From: Takakia lepidozioides
Lineage: Eukaryota > Streptophyta > Takakiopsida > Takakiales > Takakiaceae
DNA: 60,000 bases
Assembly (NCBI GenBank): GCA_030704615.1
Contig: CM060731.1
Span: 69,918,756-69,978,755, forward strand
Reading direction: 5' to 3'
This document shows positions 43,278-58,654 of this stretch, piece after piece. The notes under the pieces were generated by a model. The model ran no database searches. It was not told the origin of the DNA and saw nothing but the letters and a program-made list of their open reading frames with translations. Both the position numbers and the translations under genes were made by a program. Position 1 is the first letter of the stretch, and the number at the start of each line of letters is the position of its first letter.

Positions 43278-46200
43278 TTATTCAGCGACCTGTAGATGAA
43301 TTGGTAAGAATATTCTCTGAAGGCATGTGACTGCCCGGGATGTACTTATTATAGTTTTTATCCTTCGAAAGTAAGTATATGGAGCATTGAGCATCCGAGT
43401 TAACCAAAGAACATAAGATGGTGTTGCACGCGTACCTACAGATAGGAACAGGCTTATGCTTAGAAATCATGTCAGTGAATAGCCATATTCGCGACATCGG
43501 TACATGAGGCTGAAGTGGCCTCCATCATTCTCACCCCATCATGTGGGTTAGATGCATATACTTACATGGATCTGGTACTGCCAAAATCTCTCCCTGCAAT
43601 GTTTGAAACATGAGCCACCTCTTCTCAAAGCAATTTCTCTCAAGCCTTTTAGAACTCTTTGTATATTTTGTCCATTCATTCATTCTCTTTGTCTGCGGTG
43701 TTAGTATGCAACCCAAACTGCTGCATCTCTCATCCACAAGAAGTATCTGAGGTGCGTGGATTACCAATCTTGTATATGCATTCGCTTTAAGACCAAGGTG
43801 GATAGACTTCACAAGAGCTGCTCTTGCCCAATCACTTCTGCTAAATATGTATATGCAGGATCTGAAGTTTGAGCATCAAGGTTCGCCAACTGTAACGACT
43901 CTGTACAAATGTTGGTTGTTTCAGGCTCGCTCCCAACAGAGCTCCCACCGCTTTAGTAACAGGCAGCCTCTGCGGGGTGGGGAGACATTCTGTTCCAGTA
44001 ATGCACAAGTGGATGTTCATTTGTGATTCTTTCTTGGCAAGCTCAGGAAAGTACAAACCTTAAGCTCTCAACATGAGTAAGTTGAGACTTTACTTGGGGA
44101 CACTTGGTGGATGGCTTTAATCCATCCTGATTCCATGGATTCTGCGAACGTTCGATCAGTTCATGGCAACATCTTAGTTTTTTTGTATATTTCCTTGTAT
44201 TTCAACCGATGGTTTATAAGATATGCTATGAAAAAGTTTTCATAACATAGTCATGGTCTCAATACGGTATACCTCGTGTAAGTGTCGCTTGAGCCCAACA
44301 AACTGCATTGAAACTCTCCAACCCTCCTAACCAATATACCTACAAAATTGCATATTGCCACCCATCTCCATCCTCAGGTGAAGAAAATGACTATGCAAAA
44401 CTCCACCACTGCAAACCTCGTGCCACCTTTGTCAATTTCCGCTTTCAATCCCCTTCCCTTCCCTTCTCACAGCTTAATTTCCTTGGACTCTAGGTATTTG
44501 GTTGTGATTCGAGATCCTTGTGTCCTACACCTCCGAAACTGGACATTCATGTGTCTCGCTCCAGATCTCCTTCACATTACATGACCTCTCAAGCTCTCTT
44601 GGTGATGCCGACCTGGGTGCGGGTGCTTGCTCTATTACATGATTCTCATTTTCATCAGTGGAAATCGCACCTGGTGAACTTCTCCAGCTCAATGATCTGT
44701 CCTCCTGAACCTGCTGCAATGGCTGTGGCAATCCTGCTAGTAGTCCCTCAGCTTCCAACTCCTTATGAACAAATTGCCAAACCTCGCTGTCCAGGGACCC
44801 CCGCTTATATTGATGGGTAATTTGTTGCACTTTGCTGTCTTCCTGACAAGCAGGTGTTTCGGCCCTGTCATTGGCATCCAAGCTAAGTCCCTTGATAGTC
44901 ATCGGTCCAATGTTCACTGCAACCACATCTCAAAACTTTTGGTTGAAAGCGAAAGGGAATGAGCAGTGTTCTGACCAAAGGTGATCTTGGTTCCACAGAT
45001 TCCTATGCCCTGGCAACAACATCATGCCAACATATGGTTGCTTACAATGATGAGAGTGTTAAACCCAAACCATTTATAACTGCTAAATTGGAGAGGGGTG
45101 TCTCACCAATGGCATCACAGCCCACCAACGATGGCAAGAAACGCTTGATGTGTTCCTCTGCCTCACAATCTGCTTTGAGTGTTTCGCACTCGAAAAAAAC
45201 AACTGGTTGCTGCTCCTTGGCTCCACTGCACTTGCCTGCCTCTCGCACCACCTCCTCCTCCCACCTGCTCTCAACCACCTTACTCAGCAACTGTAGCAAG
45301 CTTTTGATACAAAGTACAGACAGGGTCCACACAGCACAGTTTGTGTCTTTCTGTGTCATGCGGTAGGAATTGAAGGAGGTGGTATGCAGGGAACAACATA
45401 GATTAGACCATTCGAGGTGAAAATTGAATGACAACCAGTCTATCTGACAAAACTAGAATAGCATTTACTATTTGACGTAGGCAAGGCAGTGAAGGATGTA
45501 CCCATGGACATCACAGGCATTTGAAAGACGGGCTGCATCCTGTCCTCTGCGCTCCACCACAACCGTTGTTTCCTTTTTTGTCTGCTTTTGTACATCACAC
45601 ACATTTCCAGCATAGCCACTACTAAGAAAGAAACGGGGAAAATGTGTTCTCATTGACGGTGTAGCTAAGCTCCCAACTTCCATCCCCCAGAAGGATTTAG
45701 GGTTAGCAGGCACTAGGGTACCTGAGGTCTCCTTCACATTCCAATGCTTCCATTGAGCTCCCACAAACTATATAAAATGTGGAAGGACACCGAGCATGCA
45801 ATGCAAAACCCTAAACCCTATGGCAATTTCACAATGTGGTGGCATGCCAAGGAGGCCAAAGAAAAGATCCAACTTACAGTGAAGTCCAGGATGGTCAGAT
45901 TAAGAAGCCGGTAATCTTCACCTCTGCTGCATTCCCTCTCACATGCTATCTCTGCATTAAAGTTGCAGAGTTACTGCTTGAGGAAGGACATCGATCAAAA
46001 TATAGCCACCTCCTGACTTCTAACCAAAGCTACATATCTCTAATCGATTTGTTGATTGCAAGAAAAAACAATGCACCGTCTCCAATATTACAAGTACAGT
46101 ATTATAAGGACAGATTTTAACAGATGACCCACCGGTTAGGACACTTGGGCATCAGTTGATCGGATAGGACATCAGAAAGCTTTTAACGTCAATCTGCCTC

Positions 46201-46790
46201 ATGGCAATAGATGTTGAATGGGCAAAGAAGCCCGCTCAAATCATGAAGGACCACAAAAAAGAGCCCATTTCTTGTCAGGGAGTGGTCTCCTGCGTTACAA
46301 GACGTTGATGATCTGTGGCGGTATCTTTCAAACAAGACAATTTAAGTGAATCTTAATGGATACATGCTGGGAAATTGCATGCTTCGAAAGAATTCCATGA
46401 CAACTGATTCAAGGTTCGTCTGTTTCAGCGAACAATGAGTAGTGAACACTCAATCTACAACGAATCCGCTAAACCCTTGCCAATGGGCGAGTCTGCACAA
46501 ATGTTACCTTCTTACCACATTGGTTCCATAGCCAGCATTGATTCAATTTTCAGTACCTTGTTGAGGACCCATCCTCAAAATAAGCTGGTCGATTCCAGAA
46601 GGGGATTCTAATTGTACTGCCCGGGTGCGCTAGCAGGTTTTCCTTACTTCCTGGATTCCCAAGAACAACCTTGAATTGAGGAGGCGAAAGATAGATGTGT
46701 GGGGATATGGACCGGATGCGGATTTCATTTTGTCAAGTATTGAACTGACGCTTAAGACTTACATGACAAGCAGAAGAACTTACCAGTGCC
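43278..46790 (-). CDS. Unrecognised multi-exon gene or gene relic
   Basis: The last two exons fit well: one ending at 43566 with GTAAGTA (contains HLGLKANAYTRLVIHAPQIL and KRWLMFQTLQGEILAVPDP) joins 43435-43278 (contains ATPSYVLWLTRMLNAPYTYF) in phase and ends at TAA 43280-43278. Upstream candidates: from 44058 (LYFPELAKKESQMNIHLCIT), about 44900-44531 (YKRGSLDSEVWQFVHKELEA), about 45443-45046 ending at GTAAGC (EQQPVVFFECETLKADCEAE), 45769 to about 45500 (KSFWGMEVGSLATPSMRTHF), a piece near 46030-45880, and one ending at a GTAAGTT donor at 46784. Not all phases agree. The piece near 46030-45880 holds two in-frame stops, both explicable by C-to-T change. A large, poorly conserved plant protein is likely; no domain was recognised. 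Confidence 0.4.
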
Positions 46791-47255
46791 AAACAGGCCG
46801 AGGCATTTGGATGAAGGAGGGTGAAGGAAATGGCCAGAGAGAGATCCCGACGGTAACAATGCCAACAATGCAATGCCCTCCATGTCCATTAGGACGCCCG
46901 CTCGCTTGTTACCTTCCATGCCTACCGCCCTCTTTAGCCCTTCGTGAATCCCACATCAATTTGTACCACTTCCAGGGACCCGAGGAACAAAGGCAGCAAA
47001 GATGTTGCGATATCTGGCTCTGACATCGTCGTTATGATGCCGTCCCTATGGAGGCAAACTACAATCCCGCGCCGCCGTAGAGAATTTCCTTCCTGCAGGT
47101 TATTTCGTGGTTGATTCCGCGCAGTTTTGCCTCTTTTCCTCTCTTGCTTGAAGGAAGAGTCTATATTGGATTTTATGCATAAGGTTACACTGAATCATTT
47201 TTCTTAGTCTCTTGGCTGTATGTCACTTTGGCAATGTTCAATATGGCAGGATTAA
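46791..47255. other. Possible further upstream exons of the minus-strand gene
   Basis: A minus-strand frame at about 47040-46945 (MSEPDIATSLLPLFLGSLEV) has good composition but ends in a stop. Otherwise nothing is seen. Confidence 0.25.
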
Positions 47256-47901
47256 CTCTCCGGAGGGTAAAAGAAGAGGGGGGTCACTTGAAATCTTTGA
47301 AGAAGAATTAAGCACAACCCTGAGGATGGATAACTATGAAACTTCAATGCATGGGAACAACCTTCCCTAAGGTAAATACTGTTATACAGAGTTTTTTGCA
47401 CAGCAAACACCTCCCCCAGGGATAACAAATGAAACTTGAAGAGTGCGAGAACAACCTTTGCACAAGGTAACTATTGTTGTATGGGTTTCTTGGCAATCTG
47501 GAATGTGACAGGAACACCGGAGGGTATAGGGTCATGTTGGGTAAAATCCTAGATAGAGCCCTTGAAGAACAACTCAGAAGCAAAACAGTCCGGAGGGATA
47601 ACAATGAAACTTGCATGGATGAGAACAACCTTTCGTAAGATAACTATTGTCGCATGGATTTTTTGCAATCTGGAATGTGACATGGACAATGAACAACCTT
47701 CCGGCGGGTAACCCAAAAACTTAAAAATGAGACGAACAACCTTACAGAAGGTAAAATATGAATGGTTTTGAGGCGGAAAAAAACGACAGAAACAACCTTC
47801 CGGATGGTAGGATTATATTTTGTCCAATGTTTGCAATGCTATGAAGAATCTCCACAGAGGCAATAGATGTGGATTTGTGGAACAACCTTCCATAAGGAAA
47901 T
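47256..47901. repeat. Array of imperfect palindromic CCTT-N5-AAGGTAA motifs
   Basis: About 11 occurrences of AACAACCTT(N)5(A/G)GGTAA or its variant CCGGAGGGTAA, at about 47256, 47356, 47409, 47450, 47511, 47586, 47623, 47691, 47734, 47790 and 47880. Spacing is irregular, 40-100 bp. Longer shared stretches (TTGGCAATCTGGAATGTGAC; AACAATGAAACTTG) link some units, so it looks like a degraded tandem array whose core motif has been kept. Confidence 0.65.
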
Positions 47902-48782
47902 ATGATTGATAAGAGGCTTTGAGGTTTTGCCATTTTGGAGATTTGCAATTTTGGCTTGTGAAGCGGGCCGGCCCACGCGTGTGGGGCCTCCTGAGTGTGG
48001 AGGCACAGTCATTACGACTTGGCTACCAAAAATTCGCGGGGGCAGTGGTGCTGGTACACTTGCAGGTTTCTTTTAGCTCTTATACAGAATGACAGATCTG
48101 ATGCAAGAAGCAGAGCAAAAGTTTCCCAGGTTTTGATTCCTGTTTATGTCGATGTCTCAGGTTTTGGTGGAGTTTTCTGCGACATTGAAGCATGCTGCAG
48201 AAGCTGTGAGAATATTAGTTAATATTCTCACAGGATCCACAGAATGGGAAGAGGCAAGTGTTCAGTACTCTTTAGGACGTTATGGTAGTTTGAACTTTGG
48301 ATCCTATCCCTCTCATTTCAACCTCAAGAAAATTTCTCACCTTGCTAGTTTGTGAAAGAATTGGCGAAGAGGCTGAGTAGCTGCATCTCTTGGTTGAAAG
48401 ATTTTCCCGGCAAGTTTCATGTCATGTGGGTATGCATATCTTCAAATTACAAGTTCAATTCCCTTATCTGCCGTGAGAAAATGTTGCTGCTTATAAGAGA
48501 AAACTGAAAGCCTCTCTTGGAGAATCCAGATAAGAAAAAACAAAAACACAAAACCGGAGAGAGCACAGAGAGAGAAGGCCTGCTATGCCCTTTCACTCAA
48601 TGTGTCAGGATTCCGAAAATCGTATGAGCAGATTGGACTGCCACATTTCATTTGTCCACTTACAAGTTCAGCTTGCACAGTCATCTCATCTGGGTCTTCA
48701 TAAAGCTGTTCAGGAGGGTATCATTTTCTTTTTCTATCGTACAAAGCCCACGTCTCAAGTATCCACAGGCCCAGTGAGCACA
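47902..48782. other. Intergenic, 3' side of the aldo-keto reductase locus
   Basis: Holds a perfect palindrome (48204-48233). A plus-strand frame around 48146-48355 has protein-like composition but no recognised family. Confidence 0.35.
48204..48233. repeat. Perfect 14-bp-arm palindrome
   Basis: CTGTGAGAATATTA, spacer GT, then its exact inverse complement ending TATTCTCACAG. No mismatch over 28 paired bases. Confidence 0.9.
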
Positions 48783-52658
<3,876 letters not shown>

Positions 52659-55600
52659 CTACTTAACACCAAGGAGCTTTTTGCGAACTCCCATTGCATC
52701 GATGTTTCTGTTGATCCTGCATCGCATGGAACGTAACCAGATTAGAAAATGATTGAGACATGCAGAAACTTACAAATGCTAACAAGTCATGTATTAGAGA
52801 GTGGGCAGTTGCACATGAATTAAAAACCCGGGTAGCATTGAGAACACAACATCCTTCAAACCATACACCTCCCATGGTCTGAAGGACCCATGCTTTATCC
52901 TTGGAGATCTCCACCCTTTCTACCAACTAGCAAAATTCATTCGAACACCAAAGGTTGGGGGCTTGCAGAGTTTAGCTGCATTCATTCTTAGGGAGCTGTG
53001 TTCGACACCTAATGCAGACCTGAACCACACAGCAACACACTGGCTAATATGGTCCACCATAAATCTAACCCTTGTTCTACAGCAAAGCATGACTGCATTC
53101 TCCTTGCAAAGGACGCCTAGTTTATGAGTTCAGCATTAGAATAAATAAGTAGGCAAGGCAATATTGACCTGGGGTCAAAACAAGGAAACAGACCTGTAGA
53201 GACGATCTCCACTGAGGGAAGGCTTGACACTGATCCAATTAGGGGCTAATTCGGTTAAGAGTTTCAATCGCTCCTCCACTTCTCCTGTATTTGAGGCAAA
53301 TGGAGATTAATATATTACAATAATGTCCTGCCACCCAAAGACAGATAGATGTGTTTCCTGCAGCCAACTCCTGCCTGCCATTGCCTTGTAAAACTCTTCC
53401 CTGACCCCCCTGTTTTTCCATCTCTCCGCTTGGGTTTTAGTGTCTCGAAAGAATCTCACTGTTATGCCTGGAGGATATCAGAGTGTCATACCAAAATGAA
53501 CTACAAATGATGTGTATCTGTCACTCATTTCGCCCTACACTCTGTTCAGGAACAGCATTCACAGGGATGTACCTCGGTCAGTCATGTCAGCACTCCCAGT
53601 CAGAATCTTTGATAGGAGTTCCTTGTAGGATAGAACAGAGCGGTTGCAGGACTGAAATATAAGGCGAAGCTGGTTGAACAGTTGAGGTAGGCCTGCAAGC
53701 AATTGCTGCCGCTTTCTCAGCTTCACTGTTTCCTTGCTACTCTCCATAAGAGCCCTCTTTTCTTCGTCAATCACCTGGAACCGACAATCAGTACATATAA
53801 ATCTCCCTCTTTTGTCTCCAGCCCAACCCCAAGCTTAACTCTACACTACTTGTGGAATAGAAAACCAGGTCAGGAAGTTTACTTACAGATTGCACAAGCT
53901 CGGGTGGAAGACATTGTATTATGTCCCTATCAGCCTCTGAGACTGACTGAAGATCCACTGTTCCAGGTATTTCAGCAATGGCTGTGTGGGCAAAGTGCTT
54001 GCTCTTATGAAGTGAAGCCCTCCCAACTGCAGCCTCTTGGTTGGATGTCGTCGTCTCTTCATCAGGGCACTCCAACTCAGCTGATTCCGTTAGCGAATCA
54101 CCAGACAAGCAGGCTTCATCCTCAGTCTCTTTGGCAAATAGAGGTCCCAGATTAAGCTTTGTCCGCTTGGCTGGGTGCCCATCCTTGGGTCGAGAGGGCC
54201 GTGGTGGGGAAGCTGGTGTTTGTAGACAGGGTGTTGATGCAAAGCTGAAGCTAGGTGATTGGGAGGGAGTGGTGAAATGGGTAGGCATTGTCAAGACACT
54301 GCTCTTGGGGGTTTTCCCATTGGACCCTGCACCAGGTGTTCTAGTACCTGCTACTTCAGAAAGAGGGGATTTCATAGGTGTTTTGAATTGGAGGGATCTA
54401 ATTGTAGTTGGTTGCTTGACAGGGGTGGCAAGGGGCAACTTAGCAGACACAGAAGTCTGACCAAGGCTGTGACAGTAGAGAGGATTGGAAGGATCGAGAG
54501 AAGGAGGAGTATTCATTGGGATACACGCCACAGGTGAGCCATTGATAGTCATACCAGATGTCTGTGCTGGGGTATTAACACATGGGGACTTGACAAACAT
54601 TTCAGGATGGGACGAACGGGCTGGTGTGTGTGGAAGGGGGGTGGTATTAAGAGTTGCACTTGTAGAAGCAATGGTAGCAGACAGCCGTGCTGGGCTACTG
54701 GCACATGGGGACGTGCTATAGTTCTCAGGGTGCGATGACCTGACTGGTGTGCTAGGAAGGGGGGAGATTTGGTGAGTGGCACCTGTAGAAGCAACTGTAG
54801 CAGAAAAGAAAGACCGAAAAGATGAGGGGAAATGTGGGGTTCCCTCTGGAATCTTAGTTGTAGCATGGACATCCCTGTGGATAAATCTATTGATAGGAAG
54901 GGGAATAACTGTACCCAGTAAATCAGATCCTGAGGATTCAGCAAGCTTGCCTGCCAGAGGTGGCTCCAAAAAGTTCTCATCAGGGTTTTCTGGCAAAGGG
55001 AACTCCACTAGGTTGACAGAATGACGGGGTTTGACACTGAAATAAGGGCGGAAAGGAGGAGGGAGATGCGGGGTGCCAACTGGGATCTCACATTTGGCAG
55101 AATCCTCAAGATCGGGAGAAGTGACAATTGCTAATGGAAGAGATGTAATCGCAGCAGGCATCTGGCATTCTGAGGGGCTCGCATGCTTATTGGCCTGAGA
55201 GGAGCTTCCAGGGGATTTGTCAACTGAATTTGTAGCAAAATTAGCTGTCAACGGAGATATTGCAGGGGTCTTGGTGTCAATGACCTTTGATGTTGGGCAG
55301 CTACTCGATGGTCGTTGAGGCATTAGTGCCTCAGGGATATCATCGAGCTGTAGATCACAGAAATATCATCAACTGCACCTCATCAGAAATGTGTCTATCG
55401 TTAGAGAACAAATCTTTGGTGAGAGATGACAACCTATCTCTCCATGATCCTTGGCTTTAACCATCCCACCATTGGTTATCCTGATGGACTTTCGGGCTAG
55501 TTTCGTCACACTCCTCAGCAATGACTCACAGATTTCTGGCGTCAACTTGGTGCTCCAGAATAACGCAACACAATTGTTTGGTCCCAAAGAAACGATGCAA

Positions 55601-56617
55601 CAAATCATCATCAGAGACGGTGCTCGACAGCTTTGGGTGACTAAGGTACCTTAGGATGGGTGCTGGCAAACTCCAGCAGCCGAGCATGGAACGCTTGTCT
55701 TCGTTGGACCGTTTCTACCTTCGATGTCTTATTGCTCTCTTTCCAGGTTGAGCTTTCTCCTTTCGCAAGCTCCATTTCTTCATCAGCGGGCATTGGCAAA
55801 AGAGAAATGTGCAAATCCCACCTTTTCCTGAGGGTATCGGGGTCTGCGCATCTTACATACTCAAGTTGCACAGCTTCTGGTAAAATGTGCCTGATCTGTG
55901 CCAAATGGCTGTGTAGAAACCGTCTGCGATTAAAGACCAACTATGTCAAATGTCTGCAATCCTTTCCGTTGGACGTTACAAAGATTCTTTTTTTCTCACA
56001 CCCCCCACCCCACCATCACCACCACACACACCGAAGAAAGTTGCAGAAGAGACTACCTTTTGGTTGTGGCTTCAACCGTGCTACAGACAGCTCGGAAAGT
56101 AGAGAGCTGGCGACGGATACCCAACAGACCAATGGCTGCCTCCAAGCCTTCGTAAAAGGCTTCCAGAATTGCATACCTGCCCACATATGGTTTTCAGTCC
56201 CAGGAGCTTCAAGCATAACATAAACATGCGAGCGACATATTGAGAACTGTACATCATACATTGGACCAACATGCACTAGAACATTGACAGACACAGAGGA
56301 TAAATCCTAGAGAAACGAGCGTAATCGAAGTGAAAGGCAGGGAGAAACATAAGCGCTTACTTGGGAGGCAGCTTCTGACTCGACGACTTCTTCTGCTGCA
56401 ACTTCGTCTTTCGAGGCGAAGCTGGAGAGATTGGTGGAGCACATTCCCTCTTTAAATTGGGCTCCACTTTCCTACTTCTGAAACCCAGCAATCCTCGCCT
56501 CGTCCTCTCTCTATCCATCCCATGATCCACCAACGCTCCAGCTCTCCTCACAGAAGCTTTGTTTTGGTCTGACCTTGTGCTTGGCTTAGGACCACCCGGA
56601 TTCATGTGGGTTTCCAT
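52659..56617 (-). CDS. CDT1: CDT1 replication-licensing factor
   Basis: Seven exons join in phase: 56617-56361, 56176-56057, 55923-55650, 55347-53887, 53774-53573, 53284-53194, 52716-52659. The total is about 820 codons with no stop. The N-terminus is basic. Exons 2-3 hold the geminin-binding winged-helix domain (YAILEAFYEGLEAAIGLLGI; FLHSHLAQIRHILPEAVQLE). Exon 4 (487 codons) is a disordered Ser/Thr/Pro-rich linker with many TP and SP sites suitable for CDK phosphorylation. Exons 5-7 hold the MCM-binding winged helix (QQLLAGLPQLFNQLRLIFQS; GEVEERLKLLTELAPNWISV; INRNIDAMGVRKKLLGVK). Known: CDT1 loads MCM2-7 with ORC and CDC6 in G1. The protein is larger than the roughly 570-residue Arabidopsis CDT1a, because of exon 4. 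Start chosen as the first in-frame ATG. Confidence 0.92.
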
Positions 56618-56762
56618 AACTTGATGACCCAGCCCTCTGTTTCTTCCCAAACTACAGATGGGGGCAGAGAAGAGTCAGCTCTACAGCAGACTTCCGCCCC
56701 CACCACCACTCTCTCGCACCTCCCCACAAACTCACTCACACGAAGCAATGAGGGCGAGGACG

Positions 56763-56785
56763 TTCCCGCGCAAAAATGGCGCGAA
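56763..56785. promoter_or_regulatory. E2F-binding-site pair upstream of CDT1
   Basis: TTCCCGCG (56763-56770) and, inverted, TTCGCGCC (56785-56778) fit the TTSSCSS E2F consensus. They lie about 150-170 bp upstream of the CDT1 ATG. Plant CDT1 genes are known E2F targets, so S-phase control is plausible. Confidence 0.55.
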
Positions 56786-58050
56786 GGCTGACGTGGATCC
56801 TCGTGGGTACATCATACATACACATGGGTACATGGAATCTCAATAAATTAGTATATAACAAAAATGATTGTCTAATATTTTGGGAACACGTTCTCATTTT
56901 TGTTTACGTGTTCTGTTATGGAAAGAACAGCGCTACTTTCTCTTTCGTGTTCCGTTCATTGGAAGAGATTGCAGTCCGAGCCTTGTGACGGCTCTGATCT
57001 TCACCATAGTGGTGTTATGATGGAACAAGGCATTATTCAGCAAGGAAAAGCTTTCGCATTGTCTGAAGTCAGGTTCTCCAAAATGAGAGAGTAGGAATGG
57101 GCAACAATACATCTTTGAATTTCTCAAGAAATCTTCATAGATGAAATATTATATTGTTGTGATATGGTACAAGAGAACCTTGTCGAAGTGTTTAATGTTG
57201 GAAATCAATTCTAACATTCCATGTATCAGATGGTGAATCCTCAAAAGGACATAACTCTTAGACAAGGACCTGTGATCTATGTGACTGAGACCTTTTGATT
57301 ATATCTTGAATATGACTGTTCACATGTTTCCCCCGCCCTTTTCAAATAGGGGATGGTGGAATTTTACTGATAAGGTCAATGGAACATAAGGAGAAAAAAA
57401 TAACCTCCACGGGACCATGATTCGGCAGTAAATAATTAGAAATGAATATGCCTAATAACTGTTGAAATTCCAAAATATATATAAAAAAAACCTAAAATCC
57501 CAAACAAACTACTGAGCATGTCAAGTGCAGTGAACGATGAAAAGCGCAGAGGTAATGGCCACCTTGAAGAGAACCTAGCTTGCAAAATTAGGCTAGGCTA
57601 ACGTAGATAATATATCAGCACAAGAGGCCACAGAGCTACCATTACATAGAGAACCCAGTCTGCAAAATATCAGCGTCGGAGATCTCAAAGATGTTTCAAG
57701 GCACAAAACACCTTTGACTGAATCTAAAATGAACTCCAAACTACATCCATAGGTCCATGACTTGAATCAACAAGATCATCATATTGTTGATCAATCAAAT
57801 CGTCTAACGTCTTCCGCAGGTCCCCACCACCTGGATTGCAATTCAGATCTGGGAGATCAGCCTTGTTAATATCCATATCAGACAGACAACGGCTCATCAC
57901 CCTACGATTGTATCATCCAAGTACACGTCAGGTACTTCATCAAACGCAACTCTAACATCAGGTATCATATCAACAACTTCAATGTTCGTTCAAGGACGCA
58001 AACAATGAGGCTTCGTGGTTAGCTTGCATAATTTCAGCCTGGAACTCCAA
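56786..58050. other. Intergenic, upstream of CDT1; no gene seen
   Basis: No recognisable coding exon. A-rich run at 57477-57490. The sequence near 57700-58040 may be decayed flank of the PPR relic. Confidence 0.35.
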
Positions 58051-58270
58051 CTCAAACGCGCGCGACACTGGTCAGATTGACATCTAATACAATCCCAGCT
58101 TTGATGATGCCACCATGGACCTTTTCCCTATTTTCCAGGGCTGCCAGGATTGCACACGCATTGCAAACACAAACGAATGTGACTGGCCTAGGCTCCACCC
58201 TTTCTCGCATCATTTGCTGACAAATCTTCAAAGCCTCATCCCACACCTTTGCTTTGCGAGGTAACTTGCA
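58051..58270 (-). pseudogene. PPR protein fragment (PLS type)
   Basis: One 64-residue frame matches one and a half PPR repeats: MWDEALKICQQMMRERVEP, then TFVCVCNACAILAALENREK and VHGGIIKAGIVLDVNL. Intact family members are organelle RNA-binding proteins with many repeats. Here no further repeat is found on either side, so this is a relic, possibly carried by the transposon on its right. Confidence 0.7.
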
Positions 58271-58654
58271 AATGAATATTTTAAGATTTCATTAACTGAC
58301 AGTATGTCAGTAAGGTAACCATACCGGATTGAACGAATGGCATTGTATGCCTAGATGTATATCGTAAGAATGTCAAGGCAAGCTCTATTTGCTGTGCGCT
58401 TTGAAGGCTTGCCCTGCGCACTGGCAGCTCGAAATAAGGTAAAAGTGTTTATGAGAGCAATTAAGCTTACTGGGTTACTGCTCTTTTTAAAGGAGATCTG
58501 AGAATGCCTCCCTCATGGACATCAGCGATCTTCACGACATACAGGAAGGCACCCTTCCATGTCAAAGCGATTGTTGGTGTGACCAAGCTGAAGGGATTGA
58601 GTAGGATTTATGACTACCTGCTGTTTTGGCTTTCTAATGATCCCCTGTGTTTAC
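58271..58654. other. No gene seen
   Basis: Lies between the PPR relic and the subterminal repeats; possibly internal to the CACTA element. Confidence 0.3.

Noticed and set aside
45444-45476. Intron of 33 bp between two frames of the unknown gene
   Set aside because: Too short for a plant intron; an earlier donor or gene decay is more likely, so exon limits there are given only roughly.
55369-55611. Minus frame between CDT1 exons 3 and 4
   Set aside because: Exon 3 (ends THPK) joins exon 4 (starts LDDIPEAL) directly as in the family; this frame is intronic.
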